A DNA stretch of 39,861 nt from Bacteroidales bacterium (lineage in GTDB: Bacteria > Bacteroidota > Bacteroidia > Bacteroidales > UBA12170): the NCBI GenBank assembly GCA_027858955.1, contig JAQIBR010000268.1:1-39861 (forward strand). Direction: 5' to 3'. Both the position numbers and the translations under genes were made by a program. This document shows positions 8,742-16,630 of this stretch, piece by piece; the stretch's first letter is position 1, and the number at the start of each line of letters is the position of its first letter. The notes below the pieces were generated by a model. The model searched no databases, had not been told where the DNA came from, and worked only from the letters and a program-made list of their open reading frames with translations.

Positions 8742-8987
8742 TTATTTATGTTCCTGAATTAATTGACTCAATGGTTTCTGTGGCGATGTTGAAAAAATAA
8801 ACTCAACAGGCTGGCTAAAGATTGCACTTAATCGAAAGGCTAAATCCAAGCTGGGATTATATTCTTCGCGCTCTAAATAACCGATGGTTTGAAAATTCAC
8901 TCCTGCTTTCTCGGCCAAATTACTGCGACTAATACCCATATCATAACGTAATACGGCAATTCGATTATAAATTTTTCTACTTTCCAT
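8742..8987 (-). CDS. Small XRE-family transcriptional regulator
   Basis: An 81-aa protein made almost entirely of one Cro/C1-type helix-turn-helix: IYNRIAVLRYDMGISRSNLAEKAGV, then FQTIGYLEREEYNPSLDLAFRLS. The start is placed at the ATG of MESRKIYNR (8987). An upstream in-frame ATG at 9005 would put six extra residues (MYYICI) inside the operator-like palindrome and is less likely. It is followed after 15 nt by the broken membrane-protein gene, a common arrangement in which the regulator controls its own operon. The palindrome just upstream is a good candidate for its binding site. Confidence 0.85.
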   Translation of the reverse strand: MESRKIYNRIAVLRYDMGISRSNLAEKAGVNFQTIGYLEREEYNPSLDLAFRLSAIFSQPVEFIFSTSPQKPLSQLIQEHK

Positions 8988-9003
8988 TATGCATATATAA
9001 TAC

Positions 9004-9031
9004 ATAATGTTGTATACATATACAACATTAT
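9004..9031. promoter_or_regulatory. Perfect palindrome, probable XRE operator
   Basis: Two perfect 13-bp arms (ATAATGTTGTATA and its complement) are separated by CA. The site lies 17 bp upstream of the regulator's ATG and about 85 bp upstream of the prohibitin-like gene on the other strand. Its position suggests autoregulation; this is inferred from symmetry and location. Confidence 0.6.
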
Positions 9032-9090
9032 ATTAATCATTTAATAAACTTTATGAATCCAGTCCTGCCGAAAAATCAGTAAATAATGCT

Positions 9091-9098
9091 TATCTTTG
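9091..9098 (+). promoter_or_regulatory. -7 box of the prohibitin-like gene
   Basis: TATCTTTG matches TAnnTTTG, 18 nt before the ATG at 9117. Confidence 0.5.
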
Positions 9099-9116
9099 AA
9101 AAAAATATAGAAAGAT

Positions 9117-9953
9117 ATGCAAGCACAACAAGAATTTGATTTAAAAAAAGTATTACCGATAGGTATTGGAGTATTCGCTCTTTTAATACTTATTATTTCA
9201 TGGAGCAGTATGACAACTACAATAAGATCCGGTCAAGGAGGTGTCCTTTTTCGTCTCTTAGATGATGGAGTTGATACTGAAGTAACCTATGGTGAAGGAT
9301 TCCATTTTATTTTGCCTTGGAACAATATGTTTATTTACGAAGTTCGCCAGCAAGAACAAGGTGAGAAAATGACTGTATTGTCATCTAATGGATTAGAAAT
9401 TAGTGTAGATGTGTCTATTTGGTATCAGCCATCTTATGCCGAACTCGGCAAACTACATCAAGAAAAAGGACTAAATTATTTAGCAACTGTTGTAAAGCCA
9501 GCCATTCGTTCAGCTACACGTTCAGTTATTGGACGCTACACTCCTGAGCAAATTTATTCGTCTAAACGAGATGCTATTCAATCTGAGATTTTTCAGGAGA
9601 CAAGAGATCTTTTAATAAGCCAATATGTTCAAATTAACGAAGTGTTAGTGCGTGATATCATTTTACCACCAACACTTAAAATGGCTATCGAAAACAAATT
9701 AAAACAAGAGCAAGAAAGTTTGGAGTATGAATTTAAGCTTGAAAAAGCCACAAAAGAAGCCCAAAGAATAGAGATTGATGCTTTAGGAAAAGCGAATGCA
9801 AACAGAATTCTTAGCGCAAGTTTAACAGCTATGATTTTACGTGAAAAAGGAATTGAAGCTACTTTAAAATTAGCTGAATCTCCAAATTCTAAAGTAGTAA
9901 TTATTGGTAGCGGAGCTGATGGCATGCCATTGATTTTAGGCGATACAAAATAA
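9117..9953 (+). CDS. Prohibitin-family (SPFH/band 7) membrane protein
   Basis: A 278-aa protein with a single N-terminal membrane helix (about 14-31) followed by an SPFH/band 7 domain (about 36-210; VRQQEQGEKMTVLSSNGLEI and DVSIWYQ are typical of prohibitins) and a helical, coiled-coil-prone segment rich in E, K and A (about 205-235). Such proteins form ring-like oligomers at membranes and act as scaffolds or protease modulators. The protease partners known for other SPFH proteins are not encoded next to it. It has its own promoter and terminator, so it is probably monocistronic. Confidence 0.88.
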   Translation: MQAQQEFDLKKVLPIGIGVFALLILIISWSSMTTTIRSGQGGVLFRLLDDGVDTEVTYGEGFHFILPWNNMFIYEVRQQEQGEKMTVLSSNGLEISVDVSIWYQPSYAELGKLHQEKGLNYLATVVKPAIRSATRSVIGRYTPEQIYSSKRDAIQSEIFQETRDLLISQYVQINEVLVRDIILPPTLKMAIENKLKQEQESLEYEFKLEKATKEAQRIEIDALGKANANRILSASLTAMILREKGIEATLKLAESPNSKVVIIGSGADGMPLILGDTK

Positions 9954-9983
9954 TATTTATTGCTTAAAAATTCATTAGAAATA

Positions 9984-10029
9984 AGAATGCAACATGATAA
10001 TTTTATTATGCTTGCATTCTATTTTTTTT
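9984..10029 (+). terminator. Rho-independent terminator of the prohibitin-like gene
   Basis: AGAATGCAA pairs with TTGCATTCT (9 bp), and an inner CAT-ATAA helix extends the stem. It is followed at once by a run of T (10022-10029). Confidence 0.75.
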
Positions 10030-10038
10030 GTATATTTG
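10012..10038 (+). promoter_or_regulatory. Promoter of the HMG-CoA lyase gene
   Basis: TATATTTG at 10031-10038 fits the -7 box, with a TTG at 10012-10014, 16 nt upstream, as a possible -33 element. The -33 half lies inside the preceding terminator hairpin. Confidence 0.5.
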
Positions 10039-10060
10039 GGTTCCTATAGATTAAAACCAA

Positions 10061-10933
10061 ATGCTTAAGATTATTGAAACCCCGCGCGATGCAATGCAAG
10101 GCATCAAAGAGTTTATTCCAACCAAAAAAAAGATTGCCTATATCAATGCGCTTTTAAAAGTTGGTTTCGATACAATTGATTTTGGCAGTTTTGTGAGCCC
10201 TAAAGCAATTCCCCAATTGCGCGATACTGCTCAAGTTGTTGAAGGCTTGGATTTATCTGATACAAAAACCAAACTTTTAGCCATAATTCCAAATTTAAAA
10301 GGAGCACAAATAGCTGAATCCTTTGATCAAATAAACTATCTCGGATATCCTTTTTCCATATCAAATACATTTTTACAACTCAATATCAATTCGGATATAG
10401 GCAAATCATTTGACGAAACAGAGAAAATTCTCAATCTCAGTCATAAATCTGGAAAAGAACTGGTTGTTTATGTTTCAATGGCCTTTGGTAATCCATACGG
10501 CGATTTATGGAGTCCAGAAATAGTCTATGAATGGACAAGGCGACTGCATCAAATAGGAGTTAAAATTATCGCTCTTTCAGATACAACGGGAGTTGGAAAT
10601 CCAGATACAATTGGTGACTCATTTCGAGCAGTTATAAATGAATTCCCAGAAATTGAATTTGGCGCACATCTTCATACTCATCCTGAGAATTGCACAGAAA
10701 ATATTAAAGCTGCTTTTGATAGTGGTTGTAGACGTTTTGACACTGTAATTAATGGTTTGGGAGGATGTCCTATGTCTAAACAAAAAATGATTGGTAATTT
10801 AAAAACAAGAAATTTATTACAATTTCTTAAAGAGCATAATATTGATCACGGACTTAACCTTCGTGCATTTCACAATGCCAGAGCACTGGAAGCGTTTACT
10901 TTTCCGAGCGGATTGAGCATTCCTAAAAGTTAA
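10061..10933 (+). CDS. Hydroxymethylglutaryl-CoA lyase
   Basis: A 290-aa TIM-barrel enzyme of the HMGL-like family, splitting HMG-CoA into acetoacetate and acetyl-CoA at the end of leucine breakdown. It has the early active-site motif PRDAMQ (R9, D10, Q13), the metal-binding His pair in GAHLHTH (H203, H205), and the catalytic cysteine C236 in NGLGGCPMS, which distinguishes HMG-CoA lyase from isopropylmalate-type synthases. Length matches the family. It is monocistronic, with no other leucine-degradation gene nearby. Confidence 0.9.
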   Translation: MLKIIETPRDAMQGIKEFIPTKKKIAYINALLKVGFDTIDFGSFVSPKAIPQLRDTAQVVEGLDLSDTKTKLLAIIPNLKGAQIAESFDQINYLGYPFSISNTFLQLNINSDIGKSFDETEKILNLSHKSGKELVVYVSMAFGNPYGDLWSPEIVYEWTRRLHQIGVKIIALSDTTGVGNPDTIGDSFRAVINEFPEIEFGAHLHTHPENCTENIKAAFDSGCRRFDTVINGLGGCPMSKQKMIGNLKTRNLLQFLKEHNIDHGLNLRAFHNARALEAFTFPSGLSIPKS

Positions 10934-11008
10934 AGCTCATTCCTTCAGCTTTCTTAAACCTGACAGCTTAGGTATTAATATTTTTCTTCGCAGAAAGCCC
11001 CAATTTCC

Positions 11009-11016
11009 TATCTTTG
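11009..11016 (+). promoter_or_regulatory. -7 box of smpB
   Basis: TATCTTTG lies 15 nt before the chosen smpB ATG. It overlaps an in-frame TTG at 11014, so that TTG cannot be the translation start if this promoter is used. Confidence 0.55.
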
Positions 11017-11031
11017 CCCCGAAATAACAAT

Positions 11032-11484
11032 ATGATGGGACTCCCAAAAGTTAACATAAAAAACAAGCGTGCAAGCTTCGAATATTTTTTAGTCGAACGC
11101 TTTATGGCTGGCATTCAGCTACAAGGAACAGAGATAAAATCTATTCGTTACGGTAAAGCAAATCTTTCTGATTCCTATTGCGTTTTTATAGATAACGAAC
11201 TGTTTGTCCGCAATTTACATGTCTCGGAATACGCGCTTGGCACACACTACAACCATACTGTTAAACGCGACAGGAAACTCTTGCTTAATAGAAAAGAGTT
11301 AAAAAAACTTCAGATTAAAATCAATGAAAAGGGATTTACAATTATCCCAACTAAATTGTTTGTCAACGATAGAGGATTAGCAAAACTGGAAATTGCACTA
11401 GCCAAAGGAAAACACACTTACGATAAGCGAAATACAATCAAACAAAAAGATATTCAGCGCGATATGGATCGAGAACGCTCATAA
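11032..11484 (+). CDS. smpB: SsrA-binding protein
   Basis: A 150-aa protein that binds tmRNA and delivers it to stalled ribosomes for trans-translation. Recognisable blocks are NKRASFEYFLVERFMAGIQL, GTEIKSIRYGKANLSDSYC, the HYNHTVKRDRKLLLNRKE segment and the basic C-terminal tail ending KQKDIQRDMDRERS, which inserts into the mRNA channel. The start is the ATG at 11032 (MMGLPKV); an extension to the TTG at 11014 would begin inside the promoter -7 box. The ssrA gene is not in the window. Confidence 0.95.
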   Translation: MMGLPKVNIKNKRASFEYFLVERFMAGIQLQGTEIKSIRYGKANLSDSYCVFIDNELFVRNLHVSEYALGTHYNHTVKRDRKLLLNRKELKKLQIKINEKGFTIIPTKLFVNDRGLAKLEIALAKGKHTYDKRNTIKQKDIQRDMDRERS

Positions 11485-11576
11485 AACCTATTTGCCCTTT
11501 CTATTTTTTTATTTGATTAAAGCCTTTTTTTGACGCTCGAAAAAAAATATTACTTTCGTCTTTACAAAAATGTTTC

Positions 11577-12968
11577 ATGATAGACTCTTCATCAACTGAA
11601 AAAAAATCCACTCTTTTTGTTGCTTCAGTTGCAAGTTTTATTACTCCATTTATGGGTTCAGCTATCAACATAGCTTTACCAACAATAGGTACTGAATTTT
11701 CTGCAAATGCCATCGCATTAAGTTGGGTTGCTACTGCCTATTTATTAACGGTAGCTATTTTTTTAATCCCATTTGGAAGAATCGCAGATATATACGGCCG
11801 TAAAAAAATATTTTTATATGGAATAATATTATTCACAGTAGCATCATTATTAAATGGTTTAGCTCCAGATATCAATACGCTTATATTTTTCAGAGTATTG
11901 CAAGCTATTGGAAGTGGCATGATTTTTAGTACCAGCGTTGCCATTATCACTTCAGTCTTTCCACCAAAAGAAAGAGGAAGAGCAATGGGAATAGCAATTA
12001 GTGCTGTATACTTAGGCCTTTCTCTTGGGCCTTTTGTAGGAGGATTACTTACACAATATTTTGGATGGAGAAGCATTTTCTTTTTCGTTGTTCCACTCGG
12101 GTTAATCGCCATTTATTTTGTGCTAACAAAACTAAAAAACGAATGGGCAGATTCTAAAGGAGAACCTTTCGATTGGAAAGGCTCGATTTTATATGCTATT
12201 GCATTGTTTTTCATAATGATGGGTTTTCCAAAATTGCCCGGAATGCTCGGAATCACATATTTAGCAATAGGAACAATTTTTCTGTTTGGATTTATTTTTC
12301 TGGAATTGCGCATAAAATTTCCCGTCCTAGATTTGCAAATTTTTAAAAACAATATAACATTTCGATATTCTAATCTAGCGGCATTAATTCATTATAGCGC
12401 AACCTTTGCAGTTGCCTTTTTATTGAGTTTTTACCTTCAATATTTCAAAGGTTTGGATCCAAAAAGTGCTGGTTTTGTTTTAGTTGCACAACCCATAATT
12501 ATGACTGTTTTTTCGCCCTGGGCAGGGCGTCTTTCAGATCGTATCGATCCTCGTATTATTTCATCAATAGGTATGGCTGTTTCATCTGTTGGATTAGCTT
12601 TACTAGCTTTTATTACGGAAGAGACATCTCTAATTTACCTGATTTTGACATTGATGTTACTTGGCTTAGGCTTTGCTTTGTTTTCCTCGCCTAACAGCAA
12701 TTCTATTATGAGTTCTGTAGAACGAAAACATTTAGGAATAGCTTCGGGAAGCCTAGGTACTATGCGTATGATAGGGCAAATGCTAAGTATGGGGATTGCT
12801 ATGATGCTATTCGCTCATTATCTGGGACAAAACAGAATAGAAAATAGTAATTTACCTCAATTGTTATTATCATTACAAATGGCTTTTGCTATTTTTGCTT
12901 TTCTCTGTTTTTTGGGTGTTTTTGCTTCCTTGGCACGTGGAAAAATGCAAGATAAAAATGTGAACTAG
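11577..12968 (+). CDS. MFS multidrug exporter, DHA2-like
   Basis: A 463-aa membrane protein with about 14 hydrophobic segments. MFS motif A is GRIADIYGRKKIF, motif C is LGLSLGPFVGGLL, and NIALPTIGTEF in helix 1 is typical of the EmrB/QacA drug:H+ antiporter family (DHA2). It would export drugs or other amphipathic compounds across the inner membrane; the substrate is unknown. A near-consensus -7 box, TACTTTCG, lies at 11551. The C-terminal end GVFASLARGK is duplicated in a fragment at 15.2 kb. Confidence 0.9.
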   Translation: MIDSSSTEKKSTLFVASVASFITPFMGSAINIALPTIGTEFSANAIALSWVATAYLLTVAIFLIPFGRIADIYGRKKIFLYGIILFTVASLLNGLAPDINTLIFFRVLQAIGSGMIFSTSVAIITSVFPPKERGRAMGIAISAVYLGLSLGPFVGGLLTQYFGWRSIFFFVVPLGLIAIYFVLTKLKNEWADSKGEPFDWKGSILYAIALFFIMMGFPKLPGMLGITYLAIGTIFLFGFIFLELRIKFPVLDLQIFKNNITFRYSNLAALIHYSATFAVAFLLSFYLQYFKGLDPKSAGFVLVAQPIIMTVFSPWAGRLSDRIDPRIISSIGMAVSSVGLALLAFITEETSLIYLILTLMLLGLGFALFSSPNSNSIMSSVERKHLGIASGSLGTMRMIGQMLSMGIAMMLFAHYLGQNRIENSNLPQLLLSLQMAFAIFAFLCFLGVFASLARGKMQDKNVN

Positions 12969-13041
12969 AACAGCAATAGTGAAATAGTATTTCAGCACTA
13001 AAAAATCGATATTTGCAAATTTCAGAAAAGAATCAAAATAT

Positions 13042-14136
13042 ATGACACCATTACGCATACTTATTCTTACCTACGAAGGCGTTATTGCCGGATCTACTAT
13101 GTCGATCAGTTATTTAGCTAAAGGCTTAAGCGCTAAAGGTCATCAGGTAACTATTGCATGTAAAGCCGATAGTTTATATCATCGTTTATTGAAAGATACG
13201 GAAATAAAAATTGAGGCCCTCCCATTTCGTTCTAAATGGGACCGAGAAAGCATGATGATGATTCGCGATATTGTTTTACGCGATAAAATTGAGATTATCA
13301 ATGCACAAGCATCTTTCGATAGATATCTTTCCATTTTTGCCCGATGGATTTACAAATTACCAGTTAAGTTAGTCCACACAAGACGCCAAATGCCACTTTC
13401 AATAGGTGGTCTACAGTCCTGGTTTTATACCAAAGGAACAGATCAAATTATTGCAGTAAGCCATGGCGTTAAAGATGCCTTGGTAAGTAAGGGAACTCCA
13501 GAGAATCATATTACGGTTATTTACAATGGAACACCTGCCGAAAAATACAATTCAATTGATGAAAATCAAGTAAAACAATTGCGAATAAAATACAATATAC
13601 CTCAGAGCTCTAGAGTTATTGGATGCATTTCTCGATTAAAAAAGCATATACAATTGGTAAAAGCTTTAACATTAATTGATACGCCTGTCACTGCTTTCTT
13701 TTTAGGATTTACAGCAGAGCAATTGGGTCTCGAAGCCGTTGAAAATGCTCGTAAAAAACACAGCCTTCATTTTCTGGGAATGGTTGATCCTTCTGAAGTT
13801 CTAGCTTATTATAAGATTTTTAATGTCTACGTATTACCTTCAACTACCGAAGGTCTTTCACAAGCTATACTTGAAGCTATGTATATGGGTTTGCCTGTGG
13901 TAGCGACACGCGCCGGAGGAAATCCTAACATTGTAAAAGAAATGGAAAACGGCTTGCTCTTTGAAGATGGTAATAGCGAAGAATTAGCTCAGAAGATTGA
14001 AATAATCCTAAGCAATCCAACACTTGCAAATACTCTTTCAGAAGGTTCAAAACATACTGCTCAACACACTTTTTCAATTGAAAGAACAATAGAAAATTAT
14101 ATCAGCTATTTCACAAAACTAAGAAATACTAAATAA
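13042..14136 (+). CDS. Glycosyltransferase, GT4 family
   Basis: A 364-aa GT-B fold enzyme. The N-terminal acceptor domain begins LRILILTYEGVIAGSTMSISYLAKGL with the glycine turn of GT4 enzymes. The C-terminal donor domain (about 185-350) has E270-GLSQAIL-E278, the E-x7-E nucleotide-sugar motif. It would add a sugar to a surface glycan or lipid-linked intermediate at the cytoplasmic side of the membrane; donor and acceptor are not predictable. The epimerase gene follows after 1 nt, so they act in the same operon, probably in glycan synthesis. Confidence 0.9.
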   Translation: MTPLRILILTYEGVIAGSTMSISYLAKGLSAKGHQVTIACKADSLYHRLLKDTEIKIEALPFRSKWDRESMMMIRDIVLRDKIEIINAQASFDRYLSIFARWIYKLPVKLVHTRRQMPLSIGGLQSWFYTKGTDQIIAVSHGVKDALVSKGTPENHITVIYNGTPAEKYNSIDENQVKQLRIKYNIPQSSRVIGCISRLKKHIQLVKALTLIDTPVTAFFLGFTAEQLGLEAVENARKKHSLHFLGMVDPSEVLAYYKIFNVYVLPSTTEGLSQAILEAMYMGLPVVATRAGGNPNIVKEMENGLLFEDGNSEELAQKIEIILSNPTLANTLSEGSKHTAQHTFSIERTIENYISYFTKLRNTK

Positions 14137-14137
14137 G

Positions 14138-15094
14138 ATGAAAATACTCGTAACCGGAGCTGCCGGATTTATTGGATCGCATCTTTGCGAATACCTAGCT
14201 GATCAAGAACATGAAGTTATTGGTTTGGATGGATTTACTAATTATTATTCAAGAGATATAAAAGAGCTTAACGCTAAAGCTGTTCAAGAAAAAGGAATTA
14301 CCATTTATGAATTTGATTTGGTGGAAAATGGATTTAAAGATACTTTTTCAACTGATTTCGATTTTATCTATCATTTGGCGGCACAACCGGGTTTATCCAA
14401 CCGCGTGAGCTTTGAAGAATATACTAGAAACAATCTCCAAGCTACAGCCAATCTAATCGATTTTGCCAAGCAGAATTCCCAATTGAAATGCTTCATCAAT
14501 GTTTCTACATCATCTGTCTATGGTCGGGAAGCTACATCAAAAGAAACCATAGCTCCTCAACCTGCTTCCTATTACGGCGTTACTAAACTAGCTGCAGAAC
14601 AGTTAGTATTATCGCAACAGCGTCAGAATCTTCTCAACGCCTGTTCTATTCGTTTATATTCCGTCTATGGTCCGCGAGAACGACCTGAGAAACTCTATAC
14701 AAAATTGATTGACTGCATTTTAAAAGATAAGGAATTTCCGCTCTATGAAGGAAGCAAAAATCATTCGCGTAGCTTTACTTTTGTTAAGGATGCTATAATT
14801 GGTTTAGCTGGGGTTATTTCTAATACAGAAGCTTGTTTAGGAGAAATAATAAATGTAGGATCTGACAAAGAAATGACGACGGGAGAAGGAATTCGGATTA
14901 TTGAAGAACTGATGGGTAAAAAAGCCCGATTTGCAATGCAGCCTCCTTTACAAGGCGATCAAACACAAACACTAGCTATTATTGATAAAGCAAAAAGACT
15001 GCTTAATTATAATCCAACAACAGAGTTGAAAGAAGGGCTAGAAAAACAAGTGGAATGGTATAAGGAATTGTTTTCTAAATATTTGAGGAAATAA
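14138..15094 (+). CDS. NAD-dependent nucleotide-sugar epimerase (SDR family)
   Basis: A 318-aa extended SDR protein. The NAD-binding motif GAAGFIG is at 7-13 (G7, G10, G13), STSSVYG carries the catalytic Ser, and the catalytic Tyr-Lys pair is Y146-G-V-T-K150. Sequence features (LDGFTNYYS after beta 2, YSVYGPRERP) resemble UDP-glucuronate 4-epimerases and related UDP-sugar epimerases, but the exact substrate is uncertain. It lies 1 nt after the glycosyltransferase gene and probably supplies its sugar donor. Confidence 0.88.
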   Translation: MKILVTGAAGFIGSHLCEYLADQEHEVIGLDGFTNYYSRDIKELNAKAVQEKGITIYEFDLVENGFKDTFSTDFDFIYHLAAQPGLSNRVSFEEYTRNNLQATANLIDFAKQNSQLKCFINVSTSSVYGREATSKETIAPQPASYYGVTKLAAEQLVLSQQRQNLLNACSIRLYSVYGPRERPEKLYTKLIDCILKDKEFPLYEGSKNHSRSFTFVKDAIIGLAGVISNTEACLGEIINVGSDKEMTTGEGIRIIEELMGKKARFAMQPPLQGDQTQTLAIIDKAKRLLNYNPTTELKEGLEKQVEWYKELFSKYLRK

Positions 15095-15124
15095 TTCCAA
15101 TCTCTTTTTAATGCGAAAATTTAA

Positions 15125-15286
15125 GAAAATATTAATTCTAATGCTCTAAGGTTTTGGACAAAAAAGTATAGACAAGAGCAATTTGCCGCAATTGCTACAA
15201 TCGCAGCAGGTAACCTTTTTGTTTTTGCAGTATTATGCGGGATAGGTGTTTTTGCTTCACTGGCAAGGGGAAAGAAGAATGCTTAG
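15125..15286 (+). pseudogene. C-terminal remnant of an MFS transporter
   Basis: The frame ending at TAG 15284-15286 encodes a hydrophobic helix followed by GVFASLARGKKNA. Ten residues (GVFASLARGK) are identical to the C-terminus of the MFS exporter at 11577-12968, in the same place relative to the stop. No start or upstream MFS sequence is present; the frame is closed by a TAA at 15122. It looks like the tail of a decayed or partly duplicated MFS gene. The glycosyltransferase and epimerase lie between the two tails. Confidence 0.65.
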
Positions 15287-15478
15287 CAAATAAATAAACA
15301 TCTCATTTTGTGGGATTAACAAAATTTTATTGTAATTTTGAGATGATTGAATTAACGCATTACAATCATTTTATGTTTTATAAAAAATCAGGGCATCAGA
15401 TACTAAGCGTTTATAAATGTTTAATAAGGGTTTTGTAGCTTATTATTAGTGATTTAGAAAGGGTAAATGATATAAGAA
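15287..15478. other. Non-coding AT-rich stretch
   Basis: No gene is seen. CATCTCA at 15299-15305 pairs with TGAGATG at 15339-15345 around a long loop, a weak hairpin that could act as a terminator for the remnant upstream. Confidence 0.3.
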
Positions 15479-15502
15479 TACTAAAAGCAATTGCTTTTAG
15501 TA
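15479..15502. promoter_or_regulatory. 24-bp perfect palindrome upstream of a lipoprotein gene
   Basis: The arms TACTAAAAGCAA and TTGCTTTTAGTA are exactly complementary with no loop. It lies 62 bp before the lipoprotein ATG. It is not followed by a T run, so it is more like a protein-binding site than a terminator. Confidence 0.45.
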
Positions 15503-15563
15503 CAACATAAATTGGCATTTTTTAAAAAAATGACACTAACTATCTATTATTAAAATGATTATT

Positions 15564-16100
15564 ATGAAAAACTATTTAAAACTTAGCGCAATTGTTTTTT
15601 CCCTTTTATTGTTTACATCAGCGTGTGAAAAATTTAAGAGAATTCCTAAGACAGGAGAACCTTTTTATAGAGCTCAATCAATGAAATACTATTTTAGTAA
15701 TGAGTTAGGTGATGATTTATTAATACCAGAAGATTCTATTATCAAGCCTATAGCGTTTGAAGACAAAGGCGATTCTTTATTTTTTCAAAGTAGGAGCAGA
15801 ATTGATTATGACAATCAATTAGGAAATTATTATTGGAAAACTGGTATATTTGGTAGGCAAGGATATATTAATTATCAATTCTATATAAAAATATCAGAAA
15901 CTGATGTTGATACTTTAACCGTTAAGTTTAGATATACTACTGAAGGTTTGGTTGGAGGTGGAACTTATGCAAACATTGATAAGCTTTACTATAATGAAAC
16001 ATTAATTAGAAGTGGCGAAAATACTTCGTCGGAATTCATCCCAGAGAGAATCTTTATCATGAAAGATAATGAAAGGACTTTAGTTTCAGTTGAAAAGTAA
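15564..16100 (+). CDS. Small lipoprotein of unknown function
   Basis: A 178-aa protein with a lipoprotein signal peptide: hydrophobic residues 7-20 and lipobox FTSA-C21. The mature part is beta-rich by composition, with several Y/F-alternating strands and no recognised domain. The start is the second of two in-frame ATGs (15564, MKNYLKLS), which gives a normal signal peptide; the first at 15555 adds only three residues. It is the first gene of the accessory region. Likely anchored in the outer membrane or facing the periplasm, by inference. Confidence 0.75.
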   Translation: MKNYLKLSAIVFSLLLFTSACEKFKRIPKTGEPFYRAQSMKYYFSNELGDDLLIPEDSIIKPIAFEDKGDSLFFQSRSRIDYDNQLGNYYWKTGIFGRQGYINYQFYIKISETDVDTLTVKFRYTTEGLVGGGTYANIDKLYYNETLIRSGENTSSEFIPERIFIMKDNERTLVSVEK

Positions 16101-16166
16101 AAAATTACCGAACAACAAAAGTGAAGGCTTTTAAGTAGTGAAAATTAGAATATAAAATAAACATTG

Positions 16167-16265
16167 GTTTAGGTTGAAACCATGGTGCTACGGAAACATC
16201 TAATTAATAGATTGTGACCTTTTGGAAATTCAAAGTTTAGGTTGAAACCATGGTGCTACGGAAAC
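16167..16265. repeat. Two identical 31-bp direct repeats with a 37-bp spacer (CRISPR-like)
   Basis: Identical 31-bp repeats at 16167-16197 and 16235-16265 begin GTTTAGG and end CGGAAAC, with the small palindrome GGTTGAAACC inside. The unique spacer is 37 bp (16198-16234). Starting with GTT and ending with GAAAC, and the repeat and spacer sizes, are CRISPR-like. There are only two repeats, no cas gene in the window, and the second repeat runs into the R1-A repeat. It could be an orphan remnant or a chance duplication. Confidence 0.4.
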
Positions 16266-16288
16266 CCACACAGTGCATACCACCAACT

Positions 16289-16553
16289 ATCAGACTGTCT
16301 AAAAACCTATATCTGTTTTTCTCAATTTATCAATAAAAAACAGACTTATTAACCAATATAATATGCTGATTATTAGTATATTTATACCATAATCAATGTT
16401 CTAATATTATAAAATATATCCTTATAAAAGACAGAAGTTAAACCGCTATTTTTCAATACTATCTTAGAAAGGCTTATCTTTAGTCGAATTTAAACTCAGA
16501 ACTGGATATAAACAATGAAAAGCGGAGCTTTTTAGACGGACTGACGTTGTGCT
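16289..16553 (+). repeat. R1 repeat, copy A (complete)
   Basis: About 265 bp with imperfect terminal inverted repeats: left CAGACTGTCTAAAAACC (from 16291), right ending TTTTTAGACGGACTGACG. Homologous copies lie at 18.66, 20.80, 22.43 and 24.31 kb, all in the same orientation. Shared internal blocks include ATAATATGCTGATTATTAGT and the segment AGACAGAAGTTAAAC. The element is non-coding. Its right end ends at GTTGTGC, 78 nt before the methyltransferase gene. Confidence 0.7.
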
Positions 16554-16630
16554 GCAATAAAAAAAACTAATTCAAGGAAATTTGTACTACAATGTGAATT
16601 TTTCCAGAAATTAATTTAGGAATTTAAAAA

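Noticed and set aside
11014-11031. TTG start for smpB giving six extra residues
   Set aside because: The TTG is part of the TATCTTTG promoter box; the ATG at 11032 gives the normal SmpB N-terminus.
16167-16265. Calling a functional CRISPR array
   Set aside because: Only two repeats, one spacer and no cas gene; reported as CRISPR-like only.
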